This document shows positions 1 to 8,473 of a stretch of 63,524 bases of DNA, in pieces (the stretch's first letter is position 1; each line of letters starts with the position of its first letter). This DNA is from Rhodospirillales bacterium 70-18 (GTDB lineage Bacteria > Pseudomonadota > Alphaproteobacteria > Acetobacterales > Acetobacteraceae). The stretch spans positions 13,882-77,405 of the forward strand of contig MKWE01000024.1 of the NCBI GenBank assembly GCA_001899585.1, given 5' to 3'. A program made the translations under genes and the position numbers. The notes below the pieces were generated by a model, which was not told the DNA's origin, made no database searches, and saw only the letters and a program-made list of their open reading frames with translations.

Positions 1-605
1 GAGGCGCACTGGGCGGCGTAGATCGTCCTCCCCCTCTCGGGATCGGGCACCAGGCTCTCGTCGATCGGCCCGGCGTTGCGCACGGCTGTCTTGTCGCCTT
101 TCGCCACCCCCTGGCGCAGCCAGTCCATATAGGCGAGCATCGCATGCATCTCGGTGCTGTCTGTGCCGAGCGGCTTGCCGTTCATCGAGCGCTGGAAGCA
201 GCCGTTGATGCGCATGGTCAGATCGACCTCGCGGTTGGCGCGCGGATTGAAGGACGGATAGCTGTTGGTCGTGTTGATGTAGGGATTGGCGTCGGACAGC
301 TTTCCCTGAGCCATGTGGCACGAATTGCAGTTGAGACCATTGCCGACATTCGCAGGCAGCAGGCGCGCGGTCTCGTTGAGGAGCCGCTGTCCAAGCCGAA
401 TGGCATCGGCGTTCGGTTCCGCCGCAATGGTATTGTCCGCCGGAATTCGATAGTCGCCGATCCTCTTGCCGTTGGCATCCAGCACTGCGATCGCGTCCAC
501 GGCCGGCGCGTCAAGTGTCGGCTCGTGCAGGAACGCGAATGCTCCTGCTGTCGCAGCGACCGCCACGATGGCAGCTCCGGTCAGTGTAAGGGAGCGCTTG
601 TTCAT
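1..605 (-). CDS. TsdA-like diheme cytochrome c (3' end off the window)
   Basis: The gene reads leftward from an ATG at 605 and runs off the left edge. The product starts with an N-terminal hydrophobic signal/anchor (MNKRSLTLTGAAIVAVAATA), then a heme-binding CNSCH and a segment containing RINGCFQRSMNG, typical of the thiosulfate dehydrogenase TsdA family; a second heme region (AAQCA) begins at the edge. TsdA proteins oxidise thiosulfate to tetrathionate or the reverse in the periplasm. The start overlaps the stop of the upstream triheme cytochrome gene as ATGA, so the two are translationally coupled. The sulfur-oxidation genes at 13-17.5 kb fit this role. The exact substrate is inferred; another SoxA/TsdA-fold diheme cytochrome is possible. 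Confidence 0.75.
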   Translation of the reverse strand, partial: MNKRSLTLTGAAIVAVAATAGAFAFLHEPTLDAPAVDAIAVLDANGKRIGDYRIPADNTIAAEPNADAIRLGQRLLNETARLLPANVGNGLNCNSCHMAQGKLSDANPYINTTNSYPSFNPRANREVDLTMRINGCFQRSMNGKPLGTDSTEMHAMLAYMDWLRQGVAKGDKTAVRNAGPIDESLVPDPERGRTIYAAQCA

Positions 606-1954
606 TTTTGTTCTCCCGGCACGTAGTGTTTCGGTTTGCGCTCAATCTCGTGGCGCATACGCGAGATGTCGGCTTCACTGATCTCGCTGCCGTGATTGCC
701 CCAGCCGTTGCGGATAAAGTTCAGGACGTCGGCGACCTCGCGGTTGGTGAGGCTGGCGAAGCCCGGCATGGTGAAGGCCATTGTGTCGTGCGGGGTCTTC
801 GGCATCCGCCCTCCGGCGAGCGTCACCTGAATGAGCGAGCTCGGATCGTCGGCGAACACCATCGAATTTCCGGCGAGCGCCGGATAGATGCGTGGCGCCC
901 CCTTGCCGTCCATACGGTGACAGATCGCGCAGTGCTCGACATAGGAGGTGGCGCCCGGTGCGCTGTAGTCGCCGGCCTTGAGCGCCGCGGTGGTGATATC
1001 CTCTTTCGGCTGCCATGTCGGACTGCGGCCGTCGCGAGCTTTCAGGGATTTCAGATAGGTCGCGATCGCCGTGAGGTCTTCGTTCGACAGATGCTGGGTC
1101 GAATGCTCGACGACATCCGACATCGAGCCGAAGGCGGCGGTCTTGTCGTTGCGTCCGGTCTTCAGGAAGTCGACGATCTCTGCGGTCGTCCATGTCGAGA
1201 GGCCGGTGTCCTCGCCGCGCAGGTTCTTCGCGTACCAACCCTCAAGAACCGAGCCCGACAGGAAGCGGCTGTTGGCGCCGTCGGCAAGCGCCGTCTCCTG
1301 AAACGCGATGCCGCGCGGCGTATGACAGGCGCCGCAATGGGCGAGCCCCTCGACCAGATAGGCCCCACGCTCAAGCTGCGCATCCGTGACCGTGGTGGTG
1401 AAGTGGCGGGGCTGGGCGAAAGCGAGCTGCCAGTAAGCGAGCGGCCAGCGCATGCTGAGCGGCCACGGCATGGTCGTCGGCTGGTTGTCCTGCCGAACGG
1501 CCGGGACGCTCGACATGAAGTAGGCGTAGAGTGCCTTGATGTCGTCGTCGCGGACGACGGCATAGGAGACATAGGGCATGGCCGGGTAGAGATGCGTGCC
1601 GTCCGGTCGGACACCCTTGCGCACGGCCCGCTCGAAATCTCCATAGCTGTAGCCGCCGATCCCCGTGTCCTTTTCCGGGGTGATATTCGTGGAATAGATC
1701 GTGCCCATCGGTGTCTGCATGCCGAGCCCTCCAGCGAAGGGCTTGCCGCCGGGGGCGGTGTGGCAGGCGATGCAATCGCCGGCATGGGCGAGATATTCGC
1801 CCTGCCGGATCAGGGTCGCATCCGTACTATCGACGGACGCTTCGGTCTTCGGCTTGAACCAATACGGTGTCGAGATGGCGATGGCGTAGGACAGACCAAG
1901 CCCGCATACGCCGGCAAATGCGAGTTTGAGCAACAGTTTCACGACACGTTCCAT
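602..1954 (-). CDS. Triheme c-type cytochrome (AdhB-like)
   Basis: A 450-residue membrane-anchored periplasmic cytochrome. One N-terminal hydrophobic segment (about residues 8-28) is followed by three heme motifs: CIACH at 61-65, CGACH at 207-211 and CAICH at 342-346. Spacing and length match the cytochrome subunits of membrane-bound alcohol, aldehyde or gluconate dehydrogenases, which pass electrons to the quinone pool or an oxidase. No flavin or PQQ catalytic subunit lies beside it. It is instead coupled by an ATGA overlap to the TsdA-like cytochrome, so it probably acts as that protein's redox partner. The partner assignment is inference. Confidence 0.8.
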   Translation of the reverse strand: MERVVKLLLKLAFAGVCGLGLSYAIAISTPYWFKPKTEASVDSTDATLIRQGEYLAHAGDCIACHTAPGGKPFAGGLGMQTPMGTIYSTNITPEKDTGIGGYSYGDFERAVRKGVRPDGTHLYPAMPYVSYAVVRDDDIKALYAYFMSSVPAVRQDNQPTTMPWPLSMRWPLAYWQLAFAQPRHFTTTVTDAQLERGAYLVEGLAHCGACHTPRGIAFQETALADGANSRFLSGSVLEGWYAKNLRGEDTGLSTWTTAEIVDFLKTGRNDKTAAFGSMSDVVEHSTQHLSNEDLTAIATYLKSLKARDGRSPTWQPKEDITTAALKAGDYSAPGATSYVEHCAICHRMDGKGAPRIYPALAGNSMVFADDPSSLIQVTLAGGRMPKTPHDTMAFTMPGFASLTNREVADVLNFIRNGWGNHGSEISEADISRMRHEIERKPKHYVPGEQK

Positions 1955-1965
1955 GACTTTCTTTA

Positions 1966-1979
1966 ATTATGTAAATATC
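1966..1979. promoter_or_regulatory. TATGTAAAT element upstream of the cytochrome operon
   Basis: The short AT-rich stretch just upstream of the triheme cytochrome start contains TATGTAAAT (1969-1977). The same nonamer is part of the inverted repeat in the blh/sqr divergent promoter at 16208-16216. A shared operator for a sulfide/persulfide sensor is possible, but only one half-site is visible here. Confidence 0.3.
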
Positions 1980-2037
1980 CTAACTTTCCTCCATCCCGCT
2001 TTGATTTCAATCAATGAGAACGGGGACGCTTCAGCAC

Positions 2038-2565
2038 CTAAGCGAAGGGGCGCAGGCGTCGAATGAGATCGCGCGCGGTCACGGACCCGACCGACCGGGT
2101 GCCGCTGTATTCGCGCCCACTCTCGGTCTGGACCACGAAGAGCGTCGGCGGCCCGTCGGCGCGCAGGTATCTGAGGAGCTCGCGGCTCGTCTGATCCATC
2201 CGGGTGACGTCGACCTTGATCAGCGCGATCCGTTGCATCGCGTGCTGGACACCGGGATCGGGCAGGATCTTCTGATCGATCGTCTTGCAGACGGCGCACC
2301 ATTCCGCTCCGATGTCGACAAGTGCCGCCTGGTAGTGCGGCGACAGCCGCGCCAGGGTCTCGTGATACTCGCGCAGGTTCGTGACGAGCGAAGGTGCGGC
2401 GGTCGCGTCGGCAGACAGAGCGCCGGCTGCCGCCATCGAGAGCGCGCCGACGAGGATCTGCCGCCGCGTTGCAGCACCCTCAAGCTGTCGTGAGACCTTC
2501 TGGCGGCTCGCTGGTTTAGAAGCGCGGTCGCGGACCGCAAAGTATGTCCATTTCGTATGAGGCAT
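2038..2565 (-). CDS. Thioredoxin-fold protein resembling the DsbD gamma domain
   Basis: A 175-residue protein with a twin-arginine-like export signal (TRRQILVGALSMAAAGA, residues 33-49) and one thioredoxin domain with the redox motif WCAVC (Cys90, Cys93). The sequence after the motif (IDQKILPDPGVQ) resembles the C-terminal domain of the DsbD encoded at 6475-8364, so it is probably a free-standing reductase or relay in the periplasm. It is divergent from the L,D-transpeptidase at 2679, and a CTTAAG direct repeat lies between them. The start is uncertain because about 30 residues precede the twin arginine. Confidence 0.75.
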   Translation of the reverse strand: MPHTKWTYFAVRDRASKPASRQKVSRQLEGAATRRQILVGALSMAAAGALSADATAAPSLVTNLREYHETLARLSPHYQAALVDIGAEWCAVCKTIDQKILPDPGVQHAMQRIALIKVDVTRMDQTSRELLRYLRADGPPTLFVVQTESGREYSGTRSVGSVTARDLIRRLRPFA

Positions 2566-2605
2566 GCAGGGTTCTCCGTTGTCGATGGCAACGGGAAGCG
2601 CCGGC

Positions 2606-2622
2606 CTTAAGGCAGGCTTAAG
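2606..2622. promoter_or_regulatory. CTTAAG direct repeat (site 1)
   Basis: Two CTTAAG copies at 2606-2611 and 2617-2622 have an 11-bp period (one helical turn) between the divergent thioredoxin-like and L,D-transpeptidase genes. The form matches the PmrA/QseB class of OmpR-type response-regulator boxes. See sites at 8414, 9318, 11178 and 18223. Confidence 0.6.
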
Positions 2623-2678
2623 GTGGGGCTGGAGTTTCGGGCTTCTGAACTGAACGAATTCAGAAGGTTGAGAGACAA

Positions 2679-3398
2679 TTGACGAACATCATGTTTATCG
2701 GCCCGATGGGCCGACGCGCGTTCATGCTCGGTGCCAGCGCCTTTATTTTGGCCGGCTGCGTTTCGACCGGCCAAACCGTTCCGACGATGACGCCTGTCGC
2801 TGAGCTCGAGCCGGAACCTGTGGTCCCGCTCATGTACGCGGCGCTGCCGAACGAGCAATTTCCGATCCCCGAAGTCGATGTCTCCAAGGTCGACCAGAAA
2901 TGGTGGCGAACCGAAGTCGACTATCCGACCGGCGAAAAGGTAGGGACGGTCGTCGTCGATACACCAAACCGTTATCTGTATCATGTCAGATCGAACGGTC
3001 GGGCGACCCGGTATGGCGTGGGCGTCGGACGTGATGGGTTCGCCTGGGCCGGTCAGGGGCACATCGCATACAAGCGCGAATGGCCTCGTTGGCGTCCGCC
3101 CAACGAAATGGTCGCGCGCCAGCCTGAACTCGAGCCGTATAGCATCGACAATGGCGGCATGCCTCCCGGCTTGAACAACCCGCTCGGCTCCCGGGCGCTT
3201 TATATTCATGAAGGAAACCGCGATACGATCTATCGCATCCATGGGACTCCTGAATTCTCAACCATCGGGAAGTCGGTGTCCTCTGGTTGCATCCGCATGC
3301 TCAATCAGGATGTCATTCATCTCGCCGACAACGTCCGCGACGGCAGCGCTATTGTGGTCATCCCCGATCCCTCGATGTCGCATTTGCTGGTTGGATAG
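2679..3398 (+). CDS. L,D-transpeptidase lipoprotein (YkuD domain)
   Basis: A 239-residue envelope enzyme that makes 3-3 peptidoglycan cross-links or attaches proteins to peptidoglycan. The lipobox LAGC (Cys27) follows a signal with GRRAFMLGAS. The YkuD catalytic motif is SSGCIRM with nucleophile Cys204, and His188 lies in YRIHGT. After lipidation of Cys27, Cys204 is the only free cysteine. The start is either TTG at 2679 or ATG at 2691; an AGAAGG ribosome-binding site 11 nt upstream favours TTG. It shares the CTTAAG-repeat promoter region with the thioredoxin-like gene, and is similar to the transpeptidase at 4908-5570. Confidence 0.87.
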   Translation: MTNIMFIGPMGRRAFMLGASAFILAGCVSTGQTVPTMTPVAELEPEPVVPLMYAALPNEQFPIPEVDVSKVDQKWWRTEVDYPTGEKVGTVVVDTPNRYLYHVRSNGRATRYGVGVGRDGFAWAGQGHIAYKREWPRWRPPNEMVARQPELEPYSIDNGGMPPGLNNPLGSRALYIHEGNRDTIYRIHGTPEFSTIGKSVSSGCIRMLNQDVIHLADNVRDGSAIVVIPDPSMSHLLVG

Positions 3399-3408
3399 CT
3401 GGGGTCAG

Positions 3409-4161
3409 ATGCCGAACGAAGTCGTCAGCTATGAAGTCGAGATGCGTGGCTATGTGCTACACGCGAGCTACTTCGGGCCTCGGGATCGATCGGCGTTGCT
3501 GCTGCACGGCGGCGGTAACACGGCCTCCGCAGACATATTCCCGCTTCGCGTCGATCTCGCCGAGCGCGGTATTGGTACGCTGGCATTGGATCATCGGGGC
3601 CATGGACTGACCGGCGGCGATGTACAGAAGAGTTCGCTGGCGCTGAGGGTCGACGAAGCGCGAGCAGCGATCGAGGCGGTCCGGCCGCGCAATCTGCTCG
3701 GTGCGGTTTCCATGAGCATGGGAGGCTATGTCGCTGTCAGGTTGTCGCAAACCGTCTCGCTGAACGCCCTGGTCATGATCGCCCCGGCGATGTACGTCGG
3801 CCAGGCGTTTACGGTGCCCTTTGGCCCGGCGTTTTCGGCCATCATCCGGCGCCACGAGAGCTGGCGCGACAGCGATGCCTTTGACATCCTGAGACGTTTC
3901 GGCGGGCGGGTGCTGATCGTTGCGGGCGAAGAGGATCGAACGATCCCGGCCGGCGTGATCGAGGCTTGCGCGGACGCAATGCCTTCCGATTGCTCCGCCG
4001 TGATCTCGCTACCCGGCGTCGATCACTTCGTGATGAGCCGCCTGCGCGCGGGCCCGGCCGATCGTCTGGCCGGAATCCTGGATCGGATGGCTGCGGCCCT
4101 TCTGGGAGATGATCAGGGGTGTGCCTCCGCAATATCCGCTCCGGGCCGTGCGGAAGCCTGA
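3409..4161 (+). CDS. Alpha/beta hydrolase
   Basis: A 250-residue protein with the oxyanion-region HGGGN, an SMSMGGY nucleophile elbow (catalytic Ser), and later the acid and base regions (GEEDRTIP, GVDHFV). No signal peptide is seen, so it is probably cytoplasmic. I chose the ATG ten bases after the transpeptidase stop; the frame is open further upstream, but that part overlaps the transpeptidase. It is probably co-transcribed with the transpeptidase. Its 3' end overlaps the convergent methyltransferase by about 50 bp. The substrate cannot be told from sequence. Confidence 0.75.
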   Translation: MPNEVVSYEVEMRGYVLHASYFGPRDRSALLLHGGGNTASADIFPLRVDLAERGIGTLALDHRGHGLTGGDVQKSSLALRVDEARAAIEAVRPRNLLGAVSMSMGGYVAVRLSQTVSLNALVMIAPAMYVGQAFTVPFGPAFSAIIRRHESWRDSDAFDILRRFGGRVLIVAGEEDRTIPAGVIEACADAMPSDCSAVISLPGVDHFVMSRLRAGPADRLAGILDRMAAALLGDDQGCASAISAPGRAEA

Positions 4162-4823
4162 GCGGCGACGCGAAGCTCGGCATGCTCCGCCCCGATCGCC
4201 GGCAACGGAAGGGCATCGTGCCTTGCCTTTTCCGCGACGAGATCGATCAGCGCAGACATGCCGGAATGCCCCACGCCTTCCTCGATCGCGCTGTCATGCG
4301 CGCGAAGATGGCGGATTTCCCAATGCCCGAACGATCGGATCAGCAGGTCCTGCGTATAGAGATGATCGGCGTGCGGCGGGCCGCCGGTGCCATAGCCGAG
4401 CTGTTCGACGCGATAGCCCTGCATGATCAGGAGCCCGCCCGGCCTCAGGCAGGTGTGGAAGCCTTCGAACATGATCCGGCGCAGCTCGGGCGGAGCGAAC
4501 TGCACGAAGATCGCGACGACGAGATCGTAGGCCTCGGGCTCCCACTCCCATTCGGCGAGATCGGCAAGCACGGTCTCCAGGGTGACGCCGCGCCGGCGGG
4601 CGAGCTCGCGCGCCTTGGCAAGGCCGACCGTCGAGGCGTCGATCGACACGACGTCGAGGCCGCGCTCGGCGAGCCAGACGCCGTTACGGCCCTCTCCATC
4701 GGCCACTGCGAGCGCCTTCATGCCTGGCTCAAGCCGGAAGGCTTGCGAGGCAAGAAAGGCGTTCGGCTCAGTCCCGAACAGATAGTCTTCACCTTCAAAT
4801 CTACGATCCCAATCGTTCTCCAT
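4113..4823 (-). CDS. Class I SAM-dependent methyltransferase
   Basis: A 236-residue soluble protein. It has a SAM-binding region (LAVADGEGRNG), an acidic residue in VVSIDAS binding the ribose, and a post-motif region AYDLVVAIFVQF, as in TehB- or thiopurine-methyltransferase-like enzymes. These often act on small thiol or metalloid substrates, which would suit the thiol and sulfur context, but the substrate is not shown. Its 3' end overlaps the convergent hydrolase gene. Confidence 0.75.
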   Translation of the reverse strand: MENDWDRRFEGEDYLFGTEPNAFLASQAFRLEPGMKALAVADGEGRNGVWLAERGLDVVSIDASTVGLAKARELARRRGVTLETVLADLAEWEWEPEAYDLVVAIFVQFAPPELRRIMFEGFHTCLRPGGLLIMQGYRVEQLGYGTGGPPHADHLYTQDLLIRSFGHWEIRHLRAHDSAIEEGVGHSGMSALIDLVAEKARHDALPLPAIGAEHAELRVAAQASARPGADIAEAHP

Positions 4824-4907
4824 GGCAGTCGTCCCAGTGGCTTGAAAGGCTTCCGGCTCGAGGAGACAGAAGCCTGTTTTTGTTAGGCAGGCATATTGTC
4901 GGTATGG

Positions 4908-5570
4908 CTAGATCACGACAACCTTCGAACCCGTCGGAACCCGGCGATAGAGGTCGATGACATCCTGGTTCATCATGCGGATGCAGCCGGAGGAAACGGC
5001 ATGGCCGATCGTTTCCGGCTGGTTGGTGCCGTGAATGCGGAACAGGGTGTCCTTGCCGTTCTTGAAGAGATAGAGCGCACGGGCGCCCAACGGATTGTTG
5101 GCTCCGCCCTCCATGCCTCCGGACCATTGGGCGTATTTTTCCGGCTCGCGCCTGATCATGTCCGGTGTGGGCGTCCACTTCGGCCATTCCTGCTTCCAGG
5201 CGATATTGGCGGTGCCCGTGAATTCCATTCCCTCGCGGCCGACGCCGACGCCATAACGCATCGCCTTTCCGCCCTCCTGAACGAGATAGACGAAGCGGTT
5301 TTTCGTATCGACCACGATGGTGCCCGGCCGCTCGCTTGTGCGGTAGTCCACCTGCTGTCGGAGGTTCTTCGGATTGACGCGAGATGTGTCGATCGCCGCG
5401 ACCGGAAACCTTTCATTGGTCTGGGCGGCGTAGCTGGCGACTGTCGCGGGCCGATTGCGGTCAAGCGGCTGCGTGACGGCGGTTGTCGGCATCGTCGCCG
5501 TGGTGCAGCCGGCGGCGACCAGGCTGAACAGGAAGGCGGAAAACAATCCGCTCTTTTTTGATAGACTCAT
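4908..5570 (-). CDS. L,D-transpeptidase lipoprotein (YkuD domain), second copy
   Basis: A 220-residue lipoprotein: signal SAFLFSLVAAGC with lipid Cys22, then a YkuD domain with RIHGT (His180) and SSGCIRMM (nucleophile Cys196). These are its only cysteines, so the catalytic one is the single free thiol. It is closely related to the transpeptidase at 2679-3398, with shared blocks such as GVGVGR and NNPLG. The 105 bp upstream contains only a half-site (GTTAAGG near 5631) of the local CTTAAG repeat. Confidence 0.88.
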   Translation of the reverse strand: MSLSKKSGLFSAFLFSLVAAGCTTATMPTTAVTQPLDRNRPATVASYAAQTNERFPVAAIDTSRVNPKNLRQQVDYRTSERPGTIVVDTKNRFVYLVQEGGKAMRYGVGVGREGMEFTGTANIAWKQEWPKWTPTPDMIRREPEKYAQWSGGMEGGANNPLGARALYLFKNGKDTLFRIHGTNQPETIGHAVSSGCIRMMNQDVIDLYRRVPTGSKVVVI

Positions 5571-5674
5571 TTCGATTCACGCATCGTTGTCCGCGCTCCG
5601 GTCAGGGAATGCGGATGGTTCAGGTTCGGGGTTAAGGGAACGGGCCGCCCGCCATCGGATCGGGCAGGCAGGCA

Positions 5675-6478
5675 TCATGTCGAGCCTCCAAGCCTCTCGA
5701 TGGCGGCATTGAGCGCCTCGCGCGAGATTTCGCCCATGTGCATGGAGGCGAGTGTCCCGTCGGCTCTGAGGAACAGGGTGATGGGAAGTCCCATGCTTCC
5801 GTAGTGGCGGGGGATCTGCATCGACTGGTCGAGCAGGACGCGATCGAGCTTGAGGTTTTCTTTTGCGAGATAGGCACGGATCGTTTCCGAGCCTTCGCCC
5901 TGATTGACGAAGAGGAAGGCGACGTCATCACGGCTTGCGGCGACTTCCGCCAGCAGCGGCATTTCCCTGCGGCATGGCGGGCACCAGCTCGCCCAGAGAT
6001 TGACGACAGCGGGTTTGCCGATCACGTCGCTGACCGCGAGCGGAGGACCGTCCATTTGCTGAAGCGCGATTGTCGGGGCGGGCTGACCGAGCGTGGCCTG
6101 GGTGAGTTGGGTCACGCCGACCCACAGCACGAGGCTGAGGCCGAGGGCCCCTGCGGCAGCAAGCCCGGCCTTGAGCGAGCGGATGAAGAACACGCTGACG
6201 AGCAGCACGCCGACAAAGCCGGCAATCGGCTGGAAGCCGCCCTGCCAGAAGGCGAAGATCCGCATGGGCTCGGCCGCGAAGCTTTGCCAATGCAGCGCGA
6301 CATGACCAAGGCGGGCAGCGACCAGGCCGCCGATCAGCGCCCAGGTCGACCATTGACCGATGATAGGGTCGACGCGGCGCGCGAGGATCGACGTCGCGAT
6401 CGTGAAGGTGAAGATGCCGAGAATGGCCGCGAATTGCTCCGAGGCGAAGACGAAAGGCCCAATCGCGATGGCGTTCAT
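5675..6478 (-). CDS. TlpA-like thiol-disulfide oxidoreductase with membrane domain
   Basis: A 267-residue two-part protein. Residues 1-125 contain about four hydrophobic segments resembling a reduced Lgt-like membrane domain. Residues 130-267 are a TlpA/ResA-type thioredoxin domain with WCPPC (Cys166, Cys169) and a cis-proline region GLPITLF. It should face the periplasm as a reductant. The start overlaps the dsbD stop as ATGA, so it is co-translated with DsbD, its probable electron source. The pair resembles ScsB/ScsD of copper-tolerance operons. Confidence 0.85.
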   Translation of the reverse strand: MNAIAIGPFVFASEQFAAILGIFTFTIATSILARRVDPIIGQWSTWALIGGLVAARLGHVALHWQSFAAEPMRIFAFWQGGFQPIAGFVGVLLVSVFFIRSLKAGLAAAGALGLSLVLWVGVTQLTQATLGQPAPTIALQQMDGPPLAVSDVIGKPAVVNLWASWCPPCRREMPLLAEVAASRDDVAFLFVNQGEGSETIRAYLAKENLKLDRVLLDQSMQIPRHYGSMGLPITLFLRADGTLASMHMGEISREALNAAIERLGGST

Positions 6479-8364
6479 CGCACCGTCCCGGTCTTGTCGG
6501 ACCCAATCTGCTCAACAGAGGCTTGCAAGGTCGCTTTGGTCACATCTCCCACAAGCCGCGTTCCGGTCGCCTCTCGCCCTTCGGGATCGACGAAGATCAT
6601 CGTCGGCGGACCGACCACCTGAAGGCCCTGCATGATCTGCCGCTGTTCCGGCGTGTTGCCGCTGACATCGAGCTTGATGAGATTGAAGCGGGCGAGCGTG
6701 GACTGGACGGCGGGATCGGACAGGACGCTGCGGTCTATGACGGCGCAGGTAACGCACCAGTCCGCGGTGACGTAGAGCAGGCTCGGTTTACCGTTCCGTC
6801 CCGCGATTTCCGTCTGAAGCTCGGCGGGCGTGCCCGCGCTGCGGAAGGCAAGCGCTTCCGAAGAACCGGGAGCGCCTCCGGTTCCGGCCGCAAGGTTGGC
6901 GAGAGGCCGGAAGGGATCTCCGGCACCGCTGGCAGCCCCGACGGCCAGCACGATGCCATAGAGTGCAGCCGCGATGCCGGCGGCCTTTGCCGCCCGCCGC
7001 CGCCCCGAAGCATCCGGCCCGATCGTATCGAAGGCACCCAGCCAGACCGCAAGACCGATCGCGAGTAGGGCCCAGAGCGCAAGGCCCGCTTCTGCCGGGA
7101 TGATGCGCGAGACCATCCAGATGGCGGTCGCCACGAAGACGAACCCGAACGCCTGCCGGACGACGGTCATCCACGCTCCCGCTTTGGGCAGCGCCTTCGG
7201 GCCGAGTGTGCCGAAAGCGATCAGCGGAATGCCCTTGCCCAGGCCAAGCGCGAAGAGGGATGCTGCCCCGAGCGCGACGTCGCCGGTCTGGGCGATGTAG
7301 ATCAGAGCACCGGCGAGCGGCGCGGTCACGCAAGGCCCGACGATCAGTGCCGAGGTGAAGCCGAGCAGCCCGGCCGAGGCCAAAGAGCCGCGATTGCCCT
7401 GACCGAGCCGGCCGATGGCATTGACCCAGGCCGATGGCAGTTGCAGTTCGAACAGCCCGAACATCGACAAGGCCAGCACGACGAAGAGCACGGAGACCGC
7501 GCCGATGGCGAGCGGCGACTGAAGCGCCATCTGCAAATTCTGTCCGGACCAGGCTGCCGCCACGCCGAGCAGGCCGAACGCGCTTGCCATCGCCAGCACG
7601 TAGGCAAGCGACAGGGTGAAGCCCCTCAGCGCGGTGACGGACTCGCCCTGGCGCGCGATAGCTCCGGCAAGGATCGGGTACATCGGGAAGACGCATGGGG
7701 TGAAGGCGAGCAGCACGCCGAACAGCATGAAGCTTGCCAGAACCATTGCGACGCCGCCGTCCTTCAGCAGCGAACCGATCATGCCGCCATTGTCGGCCGC
7801 GATGGAAATGCCGGTCTCGTTTCCGGTCGCCGGCCCGCGCGCAGGAGTCGTGACGGCCGGGGTCGTCCACTCGTTCGCCTGCGTCGCCGGGGCGCGCTCC
7901 TCCGGATCGGTTACGGCAAGCGTCGTCGCATCGACATGGCGCACGATCGGCGGATAGCAGATGCCGTGGTCCTGGCATCCCTGATAGCGGACTTCGAGCG
8001 GAGCGGATGCCGAGGCATCAAGGGGAAGCACTGCGGCGACGTGATCGTGAAAGACGGTCGAGGGGCCGAAGGTCGGGTCGTCCTTGCTCTGGCCGTTCCC
8101 CTGGAGCTCGGGAACCGGAAGATCCGAGCCGCTGCGAGCGAAGCTGAATTTGTCCTGGTACAGGTAGTATCCCGGCGCGATCGTCCATCGAATCTGGACG
8201 CTACCGTCGTTTTGTCGTGTCGCCGAGAGTTTGAACGCCTGATCGACGGGAAGCGGCATTCCACCCGAAGACGTCACCTGCGCCGATGCCGGCGTGATCG
8301 ACAGCGCTGCAAACGCCATGATCATGGCCGCGAGAATGACGGACCAGACAGTTCTTGAAGGCAA
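6475..8364 (-). CDS. dsbD: Protein-disulfide reductase DsbD
   Basis: A 629-residue inner-membrane protein that carries electrons from cytoplasmic thioredoxin to periplasmic partners. All three cysteine pairs are present: CQDHGICYPP in the N-terminal alpha domain; FTPCVFP and VGPCVTAP in the eight-helix membrane domain; WCVTC in the C-terminal gamma thioredoxin domain. A signal peptide ends near ASA at about residue 28. Its likely clients in this window are DsbG, the TlpA-like protein and the thioredoxin-like protein. A CTTAAG direct repeat lies 50-66 bp upstream of the start. Confidence 0.93.
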   Translation of the reverse strand: MPSRTVWSVILAAMIMAFAALSITPASAQVTSSGGMPLPVDQAFKLSATRQNDGSVQIRWTIAPGYYLYQDKFSFARSGSDLPVPELQGNGQSKDDPTFGPSTVFHDHVAAVLPLDASASAPLEVRYQGCQDHGICYPPIVRHVDATTLAVTDPEERAPATQANEWTTPAVTTPARGPATGNETGISIAADNGGMIGSLLKDGGVAMVLASFMLFGVLLAFTPCVFPMYPILAGAIARQGESVTALRGFTLSLAYVLAMASAFGLLGVAAAWSGQNLQMALQSPLAIGAVSVLFVVLALSMFGLFELQLPSAWVNAIGRLGQGNRGSLASAGLLGFTSALIVGPCVTAPLAGALIYIAQTGDVALGAASLFALGLGKGIPLIAFGTLGPKALPKAGAWMTVVRQAFGFVFVATAIWMVSRIIPAEAGLALWALLAIGLAVWLGAFDTIGPDASGRRRAAKAAGIAAALYGIVLAVGAASGAGDPFRPLANLAAGTGGAPGSSEALAFRSAGTPAELQTEIAGRNGKPSLLYVTADWCVTCAVIDRSVLSDPAVQSTLARFNLIKLDVSGNTPEQRQIMQGLQVVGPPTMIFVDPEGREATGTRLVGDVTKATLQASVEQIGSDKTGTVR

Positions 8365-8413
8365 TGCACGCTCCCGCTTGACGTTACGACGGCGGGAGAG
8401 GTCGGATCGGCAG

Positions 8414-8430
8414 CTTAAGGCAGACTTAAG
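8414..8430. promoter_or_regulatory. CTTAAG direct repeat (site 2)
   Basis: CTTAAG at 8414-8419 and 8425-8430, period 11 bp, in the 109-bp gap upstream of dsbD and downstream of dsbG. It is placed to regulate dsbD-tlpA. Confidence 0.6.
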
Positions 8431-8473
8431 GGCATCTTTATTCGTTGGATGTAGGAAAACCCCGCCGAAACGC

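Noticed and set aside
608-1966. Long plus-strand open frame opposite the triheme cytochrome gene
   Set aside because: It mirrors a clearly coding GC-rich gene with three heme motifs, and its own translation has no recognisable family. Similar antisense frames opposite sqr, dsbD, trbE and others were dropped for the same reason.
5619-5636. A sixth regulatory repeat upstream of the second L,D-transpeptidase
   Set aside because: Only one half-site (GTTAAGG) is good and the nearest partner (TTCAG) is 13 bp away, which breaks the phase.
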